A stretch of 15,910 nt of DNA, from contig PFNU01000127.1 of the NCBI GenBank assembly GCA_002792135.1, positions 1 to 15,910 of the forward strand. The letters are read 5' to 3'. Positions 14,978-15,910 of this stretch are shown here, in pieces (position 1 is the stretch's first letter; each line of letters begins with the position of its first letter). The stretch comes from a bacterium (Candidatus Torokbacteria) CG_4_10_14_0_2_um_filter_35_8 (lineage in GTDB: Bacteria; Patescibacteriota; GCA-2792135). Position numbers and translations under genes: made by a program. A model generated the notes under the pieces. It ran no database searches and was not told where the DNA came from. It saw only the letters and a program-made list of their open reading frames with translations.

Positions 14978-15910
14978 TTAACTAAAAAGCTCGTGATAGA
15001 ATTTCTCTCTCCCAATATTATTAAGAAAATCAATTTTTCTTTTTTCGCGAAAATCTTTCACACTTCCTCTTTCAAAATACCAAATACAATCAATCAAAAT
15101 ACTCAATTTATATAAATCAAACAAGTGTCTTTTTTCGTTGTTATTTAATGATCTATATTTTGTGTACTCTTGTAATATTTCTTTTGCTTTTTTGAAATCA
15201 AGTACTTTATCATGAGGCCATGCCCAAGATTCTATTAAGCCTACAAGATCAAACATGAGAAAAGTGTAATTGGCATCATCAAAATCTAAGAGAGCATTGA
15301 ATTTGTTGTTTTTAAAAAGCACATTTGAAAAATGAAAATCACAATGACAAATTCCTTTTGGTAGAGACTTAGGAAGATTTAGTTCTAGTAATTTACTTTC
15401 AAGCCATTTTAATTTTTCCTTAGAATTTATCGTGTTTATTTTCACTGCTTTTCTTTGAGCCAGTTTTCTACAAAGCTCAATACCATAATTCCACCTGTAT
15501 TTTTTATTATAGGACTTATAATCTTTCGTAATATTTTGTAGTTCGGCTACTTTTTTAATAAGCTGCTTTTTTTGATTTTTATTTGGATTTTTTATGTGTT
15601 TTCCTTCAACAAATTCAAAGATGACATAGGGTTCTTTATTAAAGATTCCGACAAACTTTCCGCATTTATTCTTAAATGGAGCTGGACAAGGATAGTTTCT
15701 ATCTTTTAGATATTTGATTAAGTTGCTTTCAAATAAAACAGATTTCTTTGAACGATTTTTTTCATAATATCTAAAAACAAACTTGCCTTTTGTTGTTTTA
15801 ATTAATGTATTTATTTGTACTTTTCCGCCTGTAAATAGTTTTGAATCCTTAAACTCTCCCAAATCGTAATTTGAGAGAATCTCAGATAGTTCTTTTTTTG
15901 AAAACTTAGT
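14978..15910 (-). CDS. APH-fold kinase, homoserine kinase type II-like (5' end outside window)
   Basis: The frame is open to the right edge, adding 16 codons (TKFSKKELSEILSNYD) before the TTG at 15860-15862, so the real start lies beyond 15910. The visible 310 residues follow the aminoglycoside-phosphotransferase fold of homoserine kinase type II. They begin with the N-lobe phrase YDLGEFKDSKLFTGGKVQIN, then KGKFVFRYYE (strand with a likely ATP contact) and YVIFEFVEGKHI (hinge). The catalytic loop is ICHCDFHFSNVLF, matching HxDxxxxN, and ALLDFDDA is the metal-binding DxD. All key acidic residues are present, so an active kinase is likely. The substrate is uncertain: family members phosphorylate homoserine, choline, sugars or drugs, and no threonine-pathway gene is nearby. 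It converges on the MYG1-like gene across a repeat-rich spacer. Confidence 0.85.
   Translation of the reverse strand, partial: TKFSKKELSEILSNYDLGEFKDSKLFTGGKVQINTLIKTTKGKFVFRYYEKNRSKKSVLFESNLIKYLKDRNYPCPAPFKNKCGKFVGIFNKEPYVIFEFVEGKHIKNPNKNQKKQLIKKVAELQNITKDYKSYNKKYRWNYGIELCRKLAQRKAVKINTINSKEKLKWLESKLLELNLPKSLPKGICHCDFHFSNVLFKNNKFNALLDFDDANYTFLMFDLVGLIESWAWPHDKVLDFKKAKEILQEYTKYRSLNNNEKRHLFDLYKLSILIDCIWYFERGSVKDFREKRKIDFLNNIGREKFYHELFS

Overview
The window looks like an AT-rich chromosomal segment of a Candidate Phyla Radiation (Patescibacteria) bacterium, probably from the Microgenomates side. The lineage call is an inference. It rests on T4SS_pilin-type double-membrane-helix domains on secreted proteins, a stand-alone CofE-like protein, a YdcF-like gene, small intergenic repeats with tracts such as 'attggtcattgg' and 'gcgaatt', and weak or absent Shine-Dalgarno sequences. 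The code appears standard: the intact genes end in TAA or TAG, and none relies on TGA as an amino acid. No rRNA, tRNA, CRISPR array or transposase gene was seen.

Left part (1-5190): small metabolic and housekeeping genes and two decayed genes. At the left edge is a NUDIX-like gene on the minus strand with an in-frame TAG at its third codon and lysines in place of the paired metal-binding glutamates. Next, on the minus strand, come a CofE-like ligase (599-1345) and a Na+/Ca2+-type CaCA antiporter (1522-2487). A nitroreductase (2688-3200) runs divergently from the antiporter. It is followed 5 nt later by a YdcF/DUF218 gene broken by frameshifts and an internal deletion (3206-3733), then a single-domain response regulator (3827-4204). 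A PflX-like radical SAM protein (4234-5190, minus) converges on the regulator.

Centre (5284-13397, minus): about half of the window is a tandem family of three very large secreted, membrane-anchored proteins, called A (768 aa), B (844 aa) and C (1012 aa) here. Transcription order is C, B, A. Each has a signal peptide, a conserved mature start (YELxVPL), a two-helix T4SS_pilin-like membrane domain, a low-complexity stalk, one or two prealbumin/CNA-B-like beta modules, a PKD domain (WDFGDG) and a shared module I cannot assign. Their far ends differ: A and B end in a domain resembling concanavalin-like lectins, B and C have a second PKD, and C carries a cysteine-rich tandem-repeat insert followed by a charged helical insert. 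The layout suggests surface display of variable binding modules on a pilin-type anchor, plausibly for attachment to a host or other cells. This cluster is the best candidate for an undescribed system.

Right part (13398-15910): a 541-bp gene-free stretch holds several repeat families, including a GC-rich palindromic element. It is followed by a MYG1/DHH-like predicted hydrolase (13939-14769, plus), a second repeat-rich spacer, and an APH-fold kinase resembling homoserine kinase type II (minus). The kinase reading frame is open to the right edge, so its start lies outside the window.
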